64,000 nt of DNA from Sphingomonas paeninsulae (GCF_003660165.1 NZ_CP032829.1:558001-622000), one strand, 5' to 3'. Numbered from the stretch's first letter, positions 30,957 through 40,408 are shown. Notes: a model not told the origin generated them from the sequence alone. Program-made: numbers and translations.

Positions 30957-31031
30957 TGGCTGGGGCGGCAGGATTCGAACCTACGAATGGCGGCATCAAA
31001 AGCCGCTGCCTTACCACTTGGCGACGCCCCA
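30957..31031 (-). tRNA. tRNA-Gln (anticodon UUG)
   Basis: Read on the minus strand, a 75-base cloverleaf including an encoded CCA is found. The acceptor arm TGGGGCG pairs with CGCCCCA, the D arm is GCCAAGTGGTAAGGC, the anticodon loop CTTTTGA gives UUG, and the T arm contains GGTTCGAATCC. It lies between the GH16-like gene and ilvE. TGGGGC...TTTTGA is the usual tRNA-Gln pattern. Confidence 0.95.
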
Positions 31032-31090
31032 ACAGAGCAAGCGCCCTTAGCCGGGGCGAATGCTGCTGAAAAGGGGGTGTAGAGCCTGTT

Positions 31091-32188
31091 TCAAAAGAGT
31101 CTCTCGACCCAATTGTGCGGATCGGGGGCCAATCCACGCTGAATATCGACGAGCCGCGCGCGCAGTTTCTCGGTCAACTGGCCGGGACCACCACTGCCAA
31201 TCGTGAACGACTGGCCCTCATCCTGCACGACGCCGATCGACGTGACGACGGCTGCGGTCCCGCAGGCGAAAGCTTCAGTCAACCGTCCGCTCGTCGCATC
31301 GGCGCGCCATTGGTCGATCGAATAACGCTCCTCACGCACCGTCAGACCTTCGTCATGAGCCAGTTTGATGATCGATTCGCGCGTGATGCCGGGCAGGATC
31401 GTCCCTTCCAGTGGGGGCGTCGAAATCGACCCGTCATCGAACACGAAAAACGTGTTCATGCCGCCCAATTCCTCGACCCAGCGATGTTCGGCGGCGTCGA
31501 GAAACACCACCTGATCGCATCCCTGCCGCACGGCTTCAGCCTGAGCAATCAGGCTGGATGCGTAATTTCCACCGCATTTGGCGGCGCCCGTCCCGCCCGG
31601 TGCCGCGCGGGTATAGTGACGCGACACGCCGAGTGAGATCGCCTTGGCACCGCCCTTGAAATAGGCTCCCACAGGCGATGCAATGACGATAAACAAATAT
31701 TCGTTCGACGGCCGCACGCCAAGGAACACCTCGCTCGCGAACATGAACGGGCGGAGGTAAAGCGCCCCACCCTCACCATGCGGAATCCAGTCGCGGTCGA
31801 TCGCCACCAGTTTGCGCACCGAATCGAGAAACAGCGCTTCGGGCACTGGCGGCATCGCCATGCGTTCTGCTGACTGCGCAAAACGGCGGGCGTTGGCGTC
31901 GGCACGGAACAGCGCGGCACCGCCGTCGGCCAGCCGATACGCCTTCATCCCTTCGAATATTTCCTGCGCATAATGGAGAACCGCAGTTGCCGGGTCCATC
32001 GGGATAGGCGCACGCGCAGTGATTTGCGCATCGTGCCAGCCTTTTTCACGCGAAAATCGAACCACCGCCATGTGGTCGGTAAAGACCTTGCCGAACCCCG
32101 GATCGACCAGCAGGACATCGCGATCGGCAGCGCTGACGGGCGAGGCATGGGCTTCGGTCCTGAACTCCAATGTGTCGCCGCCATCCAT
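31091..32188 (-). CDS. ilvE: Branched-chain amino acid aminotransferase
   Basis: The 365-residue fold-type IV PLP enzyme has YAQEIFEGMKAYR, RPFMFASEVFLGV, KCGGNYASSLIAQAEA (Schiff-base lysine region), VEELGGMNTFFVF and EAFACGTAAVVTSIG. It transaminates the keto acids of Leu, Ile and Val with glutamate. Length and motifs match the long (IlvE type 2) form. ATG 32188 is preferred, since a longer frame overlaps the divergent MarR gene. Confidence 0.95.
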   Translation of the reverse strand: MDGGDTLEFRTEAHASPVSAADRDVLLVDPGFGKVFTDHMAVVRFSREKGWHDAQITARAPIPMDPATAVLHYAQEIFEGMKAYRLADGGAALFRADANARRFAQSAERMAMPPVPEALFLDSVRKLVAIDRDWIPHGEGGALYLRPFMFASEVFLGVRPSNEYLFIVIASPVGAYFKGGAKAISLGVSRHYTRAAPGGTGAAKCGGNYASSLIAQAEAVRQGCDQVVFLDAAEHRWVEELGGMNTFFVFDDGSISTPPLEGTILPGITRESIIKLAHDEGLTVREERYSIDQWRADATSGRLTEAFACGTAAVVTSIGVVQDEGQSFTIGSGGPGQLTEKLRARLVDIQRGLAPDPHNWVERLF

Positions 32189-32248
32189 CAAAACTGTCCT
32201 CGAGTAATCATTTGCGATTTCGTATCCCCACTGGCAAAAAGGGTCAAC

Positions 32249-32749
32249 ATGGCTGGCCAAACTTCTACCACCGGGGCGTCCCCGTTATTTTTGCGAGATG
32301 CCGAAATCCGGCGCGGCGGAGAACTTTTGTTCTTTGGATACAGTCGCATGACGCGCGCGCTCGACGAACAGCTTATCGAACAGGGTCTGGGACGCGCGCA
32401 TCACCGGGCACTGTATTTCATTTCGCGCCACCCCAATCTGACGGTCGGCGAATTACTGCGCATGTTGCTGGTGACTAAACAGTCGCTGGGCCGCGTGCTG
32501 ACCGAACTGACCGAACGTGGGTATATCGAAACCCGACCCGGCCGCGACGACCGTCGCCAAAAGCTTCTACGTCTGAGCGAAACCGGCACGGTGCTGGAAG
32601 CCAAGCTGTTCGAATCGATGAAGGAACGCATCGGTGCCGCCTATGCCCATGCCGGACAGCACGCGGTAACAGGGTTCTGGCAGGTGCTGGAAGGGCTGAT
32701 CCCTCCCGAAGACCGCGCCCTGATGGCCGACATCAACCGGCGCGGCTAG
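32249..32749 (+). CDS. MarR-family transcriptional regulator
   Basis: The 166-residue winged-helix protein has LTVGELLRMLLVTKQSLGRV as recognition helix region and ERGYIETRPGRDDRRQKL as the wing, with LRLSETG after it. It is divergent from ilvE with a 60-bp gap, so it may control ilvE or itself. Similar MarR-ilvE pairs are common in sphingomonads, as far as I recall. Its 3' end overlaps the restored proC end by 17 bp. Confidence 0.88.
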   Translation: MAGQTSTTGASPLFLRDAEIRRGGELLFFGYSRMTRALDEQLIEQGLGRAHHRALYFISRHPNLTVGELLRMLLVTKQSLGRVLTELTERGYIETRPGRDDRRQKLLRLSETGTVLEAKLFESMKERIGAAYAHAGQHAVTGFWQVLEGLIPPEDRALMADINRRG

Positions 32750-33529
32750 CCGCTGCCATTTCGGCGTTACGGGCCTGAGCAGCCGCCAGCGTATCGGTCA
32801 GCAACCGAATCAGCGCGCCGTCGTGATCGAGGACATCCAGCCCCTTGCGGGTCGATCCACCCTTGCTCGCAACCCGGTCGGCCAGCACTGCGGGGGACAC
32901 ATCCGAAGCGGCCGCCAGCAGCCCCGATCCCTCGATCGTGGCAATCGCCATCCGCTGCGACTGATCCCCGACAGGCCAATCGCCACGCCCGCTTGCGTCA
33001 GGGCGTCAATAAACCGGTACAGGAAAGCCGGGCCGGAACCGGCAAGCGCGGTAACGGCATCGAACTGATGCTCATCTGCGATCCATTCTACCAACCCGAG
33101 CGGCTGCATAAGCGTATCCACTTGGGCGCTATGGTCGCCATGCAAGGCAACCACGCCCTTGCCGATCGTCACGGGAAGGTTCGGCATCGCCCGCACGACC
33201 GCCCTCGCGACGGGGAAACAACGTCGCAGCGTTGAGGTTTCGGTGCCTGCAAGGATCGAAATTACGGTCGCACCGGCACTCGCCGCTGACAGTTGCGGCG
33301 CGACGTCGAGGAGGTGAAACGGTTTGAACCCGAGCATAAGAATCGCCGGGGCTGGTTCATTCGGCACTTCGGTCACCACCCGCACACCGTTTGCAACCGG
33401 CTTACCGCTTGGCCGAACCACAGTGACGCGCGACGGGTCCAGTCCCGTTTCCAGCCAGCGAGACAGCATCGCGCCCGCCATATTGCCGCAACCGATCAGC
33501 CAGATCGCACTTATGCCCGCCTCGCTCAT
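32733..33529 (-). CDS. proC: Pyrroline-5-carboxylate reductase, interrupted by a one-base frameshift
   Basis: The N-terminal part has the NAD(P)-binding IWLIGCGNMAGAML and ALAGSGPAFLYRFIDALTQA. At LSG the frame breaks; the C-terminal dimerisation part, MAIATIEGSGLLAAASDVSP then RVASKGGSTRKGLDVL, continues in another frame to 32733. Adding one C to the C4 run at 32966-32969 gives LSGDQSQRMA and a 265-residue protein of normal ProC length. It makes proline from pyrroline-5-carboxylate. It is preceded by ybjN 7 bp upstream. The break is probably a sequence error, though a real mutation would cause proline auxotrophy unless a second copy exists. Confidence 0.85.
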
Positions 33530-33536
33530 GCTTCGC

Positions 33537-34040
33537 TCAAGCCTCGCCGCGCGTTTCGACCATAGCGGCTGCGATCGCATCCTTTGGCGACTTGCCACCC
33601 CACAGAACGAACTGGAACACCGGATAAAATCGGTCGATCTCGTCCACGGCAGTCTCGATCAGCGTCTCCGCCTGATCGAGCGAAAGCACGCCATCGTCGG
33701 TCAGCAGCGCGGCGTGACGGAACAACAGGCTGCCGTTACCCGCCCAATACTCAAAATGCCCGATCCACAACTGCTCGTTGATGAGGCCGATGGTTTCATA
33801 AATCACAGCAGCCTGATGGTCGGGCACGCGGATGTCGGGAAACGCGAGAAACTGCAGCACCGCATCGTCATTGCGATAAACGCCGCGCAGTTCGTAACTG
33901 CCCCACGCGCCCGCAGTAGAGGCTACGATCTCCTCGTCGCCGACACGCTCATTGGTCCAGCTATGCGCGTCGAACCACGCCTCGAGCATCTCGATCGGCT
34001 CGCTGCTGTTTCCGTCTTCGTCGATGGTGCTCACTCTCAT
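33537..34040 (-). CDS. YbjN-domain protein
   Basis: The 167-residue protein has the YbjN-type pattern, with PIEMLEAWFDAHSW near the start, a strand segment VLQFLAFPDIRVP, and AVIYETIGLINEQLWIGHFE before the final helix RFYPVFQFVLWGG. The family is structurally like type III secretion chaperones and often modulates stress traits, but has no fixed function. ATG 34040 is chosen; the longer frame has an atypical N-terminus. It is 7 bp upstream of proC, an arrangement common in alphaproteobacteria. Confidence 0.8.
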   Translation of the reverse strand: MRVSTIDEDGNSSEPIEMLEAWFDAHSWTNERVGDEEIVASTAGAWGSYELRGVYRNDDAVLQFLAFPDIRVPDHQAAVIYETIGLINEQLWIGHFEYWAGNGSLLFRHAALLTDDGVLSLDQAETLIETAVDEIDRFYPVFQFVLWGGKSPKDAIAAAMVETRGEA

Positions 34041-34110
34041 GCCGTTACGGGTGACGTGGAGTCGTCCGCTAGGCAAGCACCACGCCAATGATAACTGTGG
34101 ATAAAACCGA

Positions 34111-34356
34111 CTATTTCTTGCCTGCTTCCAAAGCAGCAAGGCGCGTTTTCAGTTCATCGACCTCGTCGCGCGCAGCGGCCGCCATGGCTTTAACGGCTTC
34201 GAATTCATCGCGGCTGACGAACTCCAGTCCGCCGATCCATTCCTTGGCCTTCTCGCGAACGCCGGCTTCGGCCTCACGGGTCATCCCGGCAACAGTGCCG
34301 GCCGCGCCGTTGAAGAACTTTGAAACGTCGTCGAAAAACTTGTTTTCGGTCTGCAT
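34111..34356 (-). CDS. ubiK: UbiK/BMFP-family accessory protein
   Basis: The 81-residue helical protein ends in a coiled coil (DEVDELKTRLAALEAGKK), preceded by an amphipathic NKFFDDVSKFFNGAAGTVAG. This is the pattern of the YqiC/UbiK family (membrane fusogenic trimers), which assists the ubiquinone biosynthesis complex. The symbol follows the family; function here is inferred. Confidence 0.75.
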   Translation of the reverse strand: MQTENKFFDDVSKFFNGAAGTVAGMTREAEAGVREKAKEWIGGLEFVSRDEFEAVKAMAAAARDEVDELKTRLAALEAGKK

Positions 34357-34381
34357 GGGTAAAGCCTTTCCCGGAAAATCG

Positions 34382-34936
34382 TCAAAGCTCTATTTGGGTA
34401 TGGGGACGCGCTGGCACAAGCGTTTCTGCATTAGGATTCAGCGAATGAACCTGCCAGTTGAGAATGCTGGCAAAACACAACCACGCCAGATACGGAACCA
34501 TCAGCCACGCCGCCGCGGCCCGCACCCGCCCGAACGCGAATGTCGTCGCAACGGCGAGCGCGAAAATCAGCAGGATGAGCACAAACGACACGACCACCTG
34601 ATGGGCGGCAAAAAACAGCGGCGACCAGGCAAGATTCGCAATGAATTGAAGCACGAACAGCGCAATCGCAGGCCCGCGAAATCGAGCGCGCCGCGCATTC
34701 AGGATCATCGCCAGCGCAATGCCCATCAGAATGTAAAGCACCGTCCAGGCCGCGCCGAACGCCCATCCGGGTGGCATCGCGGCGGGCCGAACCAGCGCCT
34801 CAAACCAGCGGTTGCCGGCACTCGATCCCGCGACCCGCCCCGACAGGAATCCGAGAAACACGAGCAGAGGCACCGTAAACAGCACCCACCGCACGAACGA
34901 CATACGCAACTGATCGCGCGATGCTAGTTCACCCAT
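34382..34936 (-). CDS. tspO: TspO/MBR-family tryptophan-rich sensory protein
   Basis: The 184-residue protein has five membrane helices and TspO signatures: PPGWAFGAAWTVLYILMGIA, then QFIANLAWSPLFFAAH and WLMVPYLAWLCFASILNW. It binds tetrapyrroles and regulates photosynthesis or stress in relatives. The start at 34936 may instead be 36 bp downstream, at MSFVRW. Confidence 0.9.
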   Translation of the reverse strand: MGELASRDQLRMSFVRWVLFTVPLLVFLGFLSGRVAGSSAGNRWFEALVRPAAMPPGWAFGAAWTVLYILMGIALAMILNARRARFRGPAIALFVLQFIANLAWSPLFFAAHQVVVSFVLILLIFALAVATTFAFGRVRAAAAWLMVPYLAWLCFASILNWQVHSLNPNAETLVPARPHTQIEL

Positions 34937-34968
34937 TCGTCTATCCTAAAGGGCGATTCGTCGCGCGG

Positions 34969-35706
34969 TCAAACCATCGCGTGTGCCGCAATCAGAAATT
35001 CCACATTTCCTTCGGGTCCGGTGATCGGGCTTTCGACGATTCCCTCAACGCGCCACCGTTTGGCCGTCACCCATTCGGCGACGCCTTCACAGGCGGAACG
35101 GTGTAATTCGGGATCGCGAACCACGCCCCCCTTGCCCACCGCATCACGTCCGACTTCGAACTGCGGCTTGATCAGCGCCATCAGTCGCGCATTGGGTTTT
35201 GCAAAGGTCAGTGGCCGTTCCAGCACCTTTGCCAGCCCGATAAAGCTCGCATCACAAACGATAATATCGACCGATTCGGGAATATGCGCCGCCGTCAGGA
35301 TACGCGCGCTGGTCTGTTCCAGCACGACAACGCGCTGGTCCTGCCGCATTTTCCATGCAAGCTGGTTCGTCCCCGAATCCACGGCATAGACCTTGGTCGC
35401 GCCCTTGGTCAGCAGAACATCGGTGAATCCGCCGGTCGACGATCCGACATCCATCGCCACCGCGCCGGTCACGTCCCAGCCGAAATGATCAAGGCCATGC
35501 GCCAGCTTGACGCCCCCGCGTGACACCCACGGATGATCACGGCCCCTGACATCGAACAACACATCATCCGCCACCGGCTGCCCGGCCTTTTCGACCCGTC
35601 GTTCACCGATAAAGACATTCCCTGACAAGATCAGCGCCTGCGCACGCGCGCGGCTTTCGCATAGGCCCAGATCGACGAGGCGTTGGTCGGCACGGAGACG
35701 TTTCAT
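34969..35706 (-). CDS. tlyA: TlyA-family rRNA 2'-O-methyltransferase
   Basis: The 245-residue protein has an N-terminal S4 RNA-binding domain (RADQRLVDLGLCESRARAQA) and an FtsJ-like methyltransferase domain with AMDVGSSTGGFTDVLL (SAM site), VDIIVCDASFIGL and the basic LMALIKPQFEVG. It methylates ribose in rRNA (TlyA). The stop is 32 bp after the tspO start region, with genes in the same orientation. Confidence 0.9.
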   Translation of the reverse strand: MKRLRADQRLVDLGLCESRARAQALILSGNVFIGERRVEKAGQPVADDVLFDVRGRDHPWVSRGGVKLAHGLDHFGWDVTGAVAMDVGSSTGGFTDVLLTKGATKVYAVDSGTNQLAWKMRQDQRVVVLEQTSARILTAAHIPESVDIIVCDASFIGLAKVLERPLTFAKPNARLMALIKPQFEVGRDAVGKGGVVRDPELHRSACEGVAEWVTAKRWRVEGIVESPITGPEGNVEFLIAAHAMV

Positions 35707-35858
35707 ACGCCTCCTTATCGCTGAAAGTCAGACTTTGCGCGTCCCAAAGACAATTGCCGCGGAACCAATACCCTAGTGAGTTAGTATGAATACTAGAAGC
35801 CCGACTAACGCAAAGAATCGCTGCCTCTCTCTCAACGCTCGTTTCAAAGGTGAATCCG

Positions 35859-36542
35859 ATGAACATCACCAGCAATTCCCGACCTGCCGTATTCACGCTG
35901 CCCGGTCTCGGTAACAGCGGCCCCGACCATTGGCAGACACATTGGGAGGCGACCCAGCCCGACGTATCGCGGGTCGAACTGGGGATGTGGAACGCCCCGC
36001 GCCGCAATCCTTGGGTAACGAAACTCGAACAATCGCTGCGTGGCACTGACGCGCCGGTCATACTCGTCGCCCATAGTCTCGGCTGCCTGACCGTCGCATG
36101 GTGGGCCGCACTGGCAACGCCATCATGGGGAGCGCCGGTCGCAGCGGCACTGCTGGTCGCGCCGCCCTGTTTCGAATCCGACAGCTTTCCCGTTCTGACC
36201 AGGGAATTTGGGCACCTCCCTCAGTCACCCCTGCCTTTCCCTACCATCGTGGTCGCCAGTCATGACGATCCCTATGCGCGATTTGCCGACACGGCTGGCA
36301 TGGCAAATGATTGGGGAGCACATCTGGTGGACGCAGGCACCATCGGACACATCAACGCGCTGTCAGGGCTGGGCGTCTGGCGCGAAGGGCTCGTGCTGCT
36401 CGACCGACTGAAACATTTTGTACGAACTGGCGACGCCAGCGCGCTATCCACCGTCCAGAATGACTATGATCGGGCCGTCGCTGACTATGGCAGAAACGAT
36501 CCGGCCGCGCCTTTTCACGCAGCAGAACCGACCCGGCTTTAA
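35859..36542 (+). CDS. RBBP9/YdeN-type alpha/beta hydrolase
   Basis: The protein has [20 protein letters not shown], nucleophile elbow [20 protein letters not shown] and [13 protein letters not shown], giving a Ser-Asp-His triad. The C-terminal ~40 residues are polar and absent from the shorter paralogue at 23055-23603. ATG 35859 follows an AAAGG site; GTG 35850 is possible. Its stop overlaps the convergent dxs stop by 4 bp. Confidence 0.84.
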   Translation: MNITSNSRPAVFTLPGLGNSGPDHWQTHWEATQPDVSRVELGMWNAPRRNPWVTKLEQSLRGTDAPVILVAHSLGCLTVAWWAALATPSWGAPVAAALLVAPPCFESDSFPVLTREFGHLPQSPLPFPTIVVASHDDPYARFADTAGMANDWGAHLVDAGTIGHINALSGLGVWREGLVLLDRLKHFVRTGDASALSTVQNDYDRAVADYGRNDPAAPFHAAEPTRL

Positions 36543-38464
36543 GCGCGTACCTCTTCGACAACGCCGACGCTGTTCATCCGCAGCGCCTTCAGCACCGTCT
36601 CGACAATCGATTCCGCGTCGAGCCCGGCTTCCTTATATTGAAGTTCGGGCTTGTCGTGATCCTGAAACACATCCGGCAAACGCAGCGTGCGTAACTTCAG
36701 GCCGCCGTCGATCAGCCCCTCATCACTCGCCATTGTCAGCACATGCGCGCCAAGGCCACCGATGCTGGCTTCCTCGACCGTGACCGCAACCTCGTGTGAA
36801 ATCAACAGCTTGCGGATAAGTTCAACATCCAGCGGCTTGGCAAAACGCAGATCTGCGACAGTCGTCGACAACCCTTTGGCGTCGAGAATATCGGCCGCCT
36901 TCAACGCTTCGGCCAACCGCGTGCCAAGTGACAGGATCGCCACCTTCTTGCCCTGCCGCACGATCCGGCCTTTGCCGATCTCCAGCAGTTCCGGCACTTC
37001 GGGCAATGCAACCCCGGTCCCGTTGCCCCGCGGATAACGCACCGCGATCGGCCCGCTGTCATGCATCGCGCAGGTGTGAACCATGTTGACCAGTTCCGCC
37101 TCGTCCGCCGCTGCCATCACGACGAAATTCGGCAGCGACGCCAGATAGGTCACATCGAACGACCCCGCGTGAGTCGCACCGTCCGCCCCGACCAGTCCAG
37201 CGCGATCGATCGCGAAACGCACCGGCAAATTCTGGATCGCCACGTCATGCACGACCTGATCGTAAGCGCGTTGCAGGAACGTCGAATATATCGCGCAGAA
37301 CGGCCGCATCCCTTGCGCCGCCAGCCCGGCAGCAAAAGTCACCGCGTGCTGTTCGGCGATCCCCACATCGAAACTGCGGTCGGGAAATGCCGCCCCGAAC
37401 GAATCGACACCTGTCCCGCCGGGCATCGCAGCCGTGATCGCGCAGATCGTCGGATCGCGCTCACCCTCTGCGATCAGCGCCTTGGCAAACACGCTGGTAT
37501 AGCTTGGCGGCCCCGGAGGTGCCTTTGCCTGAGCGCCTGTGATAACGTCGAACTTCTGCACGCCATGATATTTGTCGGCAGATTCCTCGGCAGGACCATA
37601 TCCCTTGCCCTTGGTCGTCACGACATGGATCAGGCACGGTCCCTCTGCGGCATCACGCACGTTTTCCAGAACCGGGATCAAATGCTCGAGGTCGTGTCCG
37701 TCGATCGGCCCGACGTAATAGAAACCTAGTTCCTCAAACAACGTCCCACCCATCGCCATGCCACGCGCGAACGAATCGGTCTTGCGCGCGGCGGAATGCA
37801 GCGCCTTCGGAAGCTTCCGCGCCAGTTTCCGCGCAAGCTCACGAATCGACAGAAACTCGCGGCTCGAAACGATGCGCGCCAGATAGGACGACAGCCCACC
37901 GACCGGCGGCGCGATCGACATGTCATTGTCGTTCAGGATCACAATCAGCCGATTGCCCGCCTGCTCGGCATTGTTCATCGCCTCATAGGCCATGCCCGCG
38001 GACATCGCGCCGTCACCAATCACCGCGATCGCCTTGCCCGGCTTACCCGCAATCTTGTTCGCCACTGCAAAACCAAGTGCTGCGCTGATCGACGTCGACG
38101 AATGCGCCGCGCCGAACGGGTCGTATTCGCTCTCGCTCCGCTTGGTAAAACCCGACAGCCCACCACCCTGCCGCAGCGTGCGGATACGACTGCGTCGCCC
38201 GGTCAGTATCTTGTGCGGATAGGCCTGATGCCCGACATCCCAGATCACCCGGTCGCGCGGCGTATCGAAAACATAGTGGATCGCGGTCGTCAGTTCGACC
38301 ACCCCAAGCCCCGAACCAAGGTGTCCGCCAGTGGTCCCGACGGCAGAAATCATCTCCGCTCGAAGCTCGTCAGCCAACTGCCTGAGCTGGCTCTGATCCA
38401 GCTTGCGAAGGTCGCTCGGCGTGTCAACGGTATCGAGCAGCGGCGTTACGGGAATCTCACTCAT
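36539..38464 (-). CDS. dxs: 1-deoxy-D-xylulose-5-phosphate synthase
   Basis: The 641-residue thiamine-diphosphate enzyme has [19 protein letters not shown], the TPP/metal motif [17 protein letters not shown] with [35 protein letters not shown] and a transketolase-type C-terminus. It condenses pyruvate and glyceraldehyde-3-phosphate to start the MEP isoprenoid pathway, which also feeds ubiquinone and carotenoids. Full length, no defects. Confidence 0.97.
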   Translation of the reverse strand: MSEIPVTPLLDTVDTPSDLRKLDQSQLRQLADELRAEMISAVGTTGGHLGSGLGVVELTTAIHYVFDTPRDRVIWDVGHQAYPHKILTGRRSRIRTLRQGGGLSGFTKRSESEYDPFGAAHSSTSISAALGFAVANKIAGKPGKAIAVIGDGAMSAGMAYEAMNNAEQAGNRLIVILNDNDMSIAPPVGGLSSYLARIVSSREFLSIRELARKLARKLPKALHSAARKTDSFARGMAMGGTLFEELGFYYVGPIDGHDLEHLIPVLENVRDAAEGPCLIHVVTTKGKGYGPAEESADKYHGVQKFDVITGAQAKAPPGPPSYTSVFAKALIAEGERDPTICAITAAMPGGTGVDSFGAAFPDRSFDVGIAEQHAVTFAAGLAAQGMRPFCAIYSTFLQRAYDQVVHDVAIQNLPVRFAIDRAGLVGADGATHAGSFDVTYLASLPNFVVMAAADEAELVNMVHTCAMHDSGPIAVRYPRGNGTGVALPEVPELLEIGKGRIVRQGKKVAILSLGTRLAEALKAADILDAKGLSTTVADLRFAKPLDVELIRKLLISHEVAVTVEEASIGGLGAHVLTMASDEGLIDGGLKLRTLRLPDVFQDHDKPELQYKEAGLDAESIVETVLKALRMNSVGVVEEVRA

Positions 38465-38490
38465 CCCGACGCTTCTAAACTCAAGCTATC

Positions 38491-38970
38491 TCAGTCGCAA
38501 TCGGCACATTTACCACGGACCTCGATAACCGGCCTCACTTGTGAGAAACCCGCGTTGGTCGCAGCAGCCCGGACCCGCGCACTCAGGCTGTCATCGTCGA
38601 GGTGAGTGACCTGTCCACAAGTATCGCAAACCAGAAAAATACAGTCGTGGACACAATCCGGATGCGCATTCGCCACATAGGCATTCGCGCTTTCGACCTT
38701 TCTCGCCAGATTCGCGGTCACGAACAGGTCGAGAATCCGGTAAACACTGTTAGCGGCAATCCGTCGCCCTTCCGAAGTCGAAACCGCCTCTGCGATATCA
38801 TAGGCGGAGGCGGGCTTCGGAAACCTCGATAGCGTTTCGAACACGATCGCGCGCATCGCCGTCCACTGCTCACCCGAAGCCTCGAACGCGGTCTGTGCGG
38901 CCTTTGCCAGCGGTGCACCGTGATGCAGTGTGTGTTGTGCTCCCATCGCCTTATCCAGATAGGGATTCAC
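38491..38970 (-). CDS. zur: Fur-family regulator, probably Zur
   Basis: The 159-residue Fur-like protein has an N-terminal winged helix (KPASAYDIAEAV ... RRIAANSVYRILDLF), then HPDCVHDCIFLVCDTCGQV, and ends in EVRGKCADCD. The two C-x2-C pairs form the structural zinc site, and the H/C-rich hinge fits a Zur sensory site. It represses zinc-uptake genes when zinc is replete. It is 17 bp downstream of a MerC-like membrane protein in the same direction. Confidence 0.83.
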   Translation of the reverse strand: MNPYLDKAMGAQHTLHHGAPLAKAAQTAFEASGEQWTAMRAIVFETLSRFPKPASAYDIAEAVSTSEGRRIAANSVYRILDLFVTANLARKVESANAYVANAHPDCVHDCIFLVCDTCGQVTHLDDDSLSARVRAAATNAGFSQVRPVIEVRGKCADCD

Positions 38971-38987
38971 AGGCGTTCGGTAAAGTA

Positions 38988-39377
38988 TCAGCCGCGCGCG
39001 CTATGATCGGAACCGTGCGCTTTGCGATTAAGCCAATGCGCGCCGGCAAGGAAACTGACCCCGATTATCGTCAGCAAAGCCTCTCGTCCGCCGTGCGGCA
39101 CGAACAGCGCGGACCCCATGAAAATCAAACCGACCGCGCCGATCAAAGTCGGCAAAACACGCCCATGGCTGAACGCCCCGCCTATCAGGGCAACCGCACC
39201 CAGCGTAGTCGCCAGCGCCAGCCCAACCTCATGAATCAACGGATTGCCCAGCCACGATGCGACCGATGACACCAGGCCAAGCAACACAACCGTCGCCACG
39301 CAATGAACGACACAAAGGCCGGACAGCGTCACCGCGATCCGATCGATCGTTCCATTACGTAATACGCGGCTAGCCAA
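38988..39377 (-). CDS. MerC-domain membrane protein
   Basis: The 129-residue protein has four hydrophobic helices and the MerC-family segment TLSGLCVVHCVATVVLLGLV with a C-x3-HC pair, plus GGAFSHGRVLPTLIGAVGLI. MerC proteins move Hg2+ or other soft metals across the membrane. Pairing with zur in one operon suggests a role in zinc or related metal transport, which is inference. The upstream gap is AT-rich. Confidence 0.8.
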   Translation of the reverse strand: MASRVLRNGTIDRIAVTLSGLCVVHCVATVVLLGLVSSVASWLGNPLIHEVGLALATTLGAVALIGGAFSHGRVLPTLIGAVGLIFMGSALFVPHGGREALLTIIGVSFLAGAHWLNRKAHGSDHSARG

Positions 39378-39528
39378 GCGATTCTCTCCTTAATGAAATC
39401 GCCTATGCACCACGATCATCAAAGATACAATATATCATCATTGACGAACACGGACTTTGCAAATTTGCGTACTCCGAATATATAAGCCACGCGGCGACCA
39501 CGTTCCCGCCCCGTTGAGGGGATCAAGA

Positions 39529-39559
39529 CCGGGACGGCCCGGCAGCCTGAGGAGGCTGC
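39529..39559 (+). promoter_or_regulatory. Guanidine-II (mini-ykkC)-like leader with hairpin enclosing the ribosome-binding site
   Basis: Two adjacent hairpins precede the exporter gene. CCGGG/CCCGG (39529-39533 with 39538-39542) closes an ACGG tetraloop, matching the GGG-ACGR-CCC hairpin of guanidine-II riboswitches. GCAGCC/GGCTGC (39542-39547 with 39554-39559) then encloses GAGGAGG, the ribosome-binding site, ending 1 base before ATG 39561. Canonical guanidine-II RNAs have two ACGR hairpins; upstream only a poor GCC-ACGC-GGC candidate (39486-39495) is seen, so the class assignment is tentative. The gene downstream is of the right kind. Confidence 0.55.
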
Positions 39560-39560
39560 T

Positions 39561-39878
39561 ATGGCGTGGATTTCATTGATTTTTGCTGGTTTGTTCGAAA
39601 TTGTCTGGGCCACCGCGATGAAACAGTCGCAAGGCTTCATCCGCATTTGGCCGAGCATCATAACCATAGTCGGTATGCTGATCAGCTTCGGATTACTCTC
39701 ATGGTCGATGCGAACGCTTCCGTTAGGAACGGCTTACACAATCTGGACAGGTATCGGGGCCGTGGGAGCATTTATCATCGGTATTTTTCTTCTCGGCGAA
39801 GCGGCCAGTCCGCTGCGTATTTTAGCAGCACTCCTGATTGTGAGCGGACTCGTCATCATGAAGGTCGCCACTTCCTGA
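39561..39878 (+). CDS. gdx: Guanidinium exporter, SMR family (Gdx/SugE)
   Basis: The 105-residue protein has four membrane helices. It carries the Gdx-type signature FEIVWATAMKQSQGF, with the membrane glutamate of SMR transporters, and GTAYTIWTGIGAVGAFIIGI. Gdx/SugE proteins exchange guanidinium for protons as antiparallel dimers. A strong GAGGAGG site lies 5 bases before ATG, within a hairpin. It is divergent from merC-zur. Confidence 0.92.
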   Translation: MAWISLIFAGLFEIVWATAMKQSQGFIRIWPSIITIVGMLISFGLLSWSMRTLPLGTAYTIWTGIGAVGAFIIGIFLLGEAASPLRILAALLIVSGLVIMKVATS

Positions 39879-40067
39879 CATCAGAATGCACGCAAAGAAG
39901 AAGCACAATCTTAAGTCCCTGCCCTCAAATCCCACGAGACAAGGACGCACAGGCATTCGTCGATACTGCCGATCTTTCCAATTACCCTGTCATCGCTAGC
40001 GCTGGGTTAATTCGAATTCTCAAGCAAGGATGCGCGGGTTAACATGCATCTGCCTACCGTGATCGCT

Positions 40068-40408
40068 TTAGAAGCTGAGCATTAATTTATAGCAGCTCGC
40101 CTCGAGCGCTTCGGCCGCAGCTTCGTGCCCCTGAGCGTCCTCGTCGACCGCGTTACGGCACCGCAAATCGACGGCAACGGCCGACTTTAGATCGGTCGTG
40201 GCGTCGGGCACACCGGTCACGCCAAAGCGATCCGTTTATCATCGAGATCGTGGCTTGTTTCGAGCTTCTGTAGCAATTGCTGGACGGGAAGACGCGCAAG
40301 CTCAGGATCAGGCCCCTTAGCACTGGAATCGCAGGCGGCTATGGTCAGGGCGAAACCGATAATAAAGATTCGCTTCGCGGTAACGCAGGCAACGGTTTTT
40401 TCCAACAC
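40068..40408 (-). CDS. Probable small lipoprotein, interrupted by a one-base frameshift
   Basis: From GTG 40408 the frame encodes a lipoprotein-like signal (KRIFIIGFALTIAAC, Cys about residue 26), then DPELARLPVQQLLQKLETSH and a stop at 40217. Directly after, another frame reads FGVTGVPDATTDLKSAVAVD, then LRCRNAVDEDAQGHEAAAEA and ends at 40068. One added base near 40224-40226 joins them into a 113-residue protein. The composition and the two downstream cysteines look coding. The function is unknown. The upstream part is in frame with the DUF167 ORF, so the start is uncertain. Confidence 0.5.

Noticed and set aside
39424-39436. Zur operator before merC-zur
   Set aside because: Only 4-bp arms; too weak to call as a feature without comparison to other genomes.
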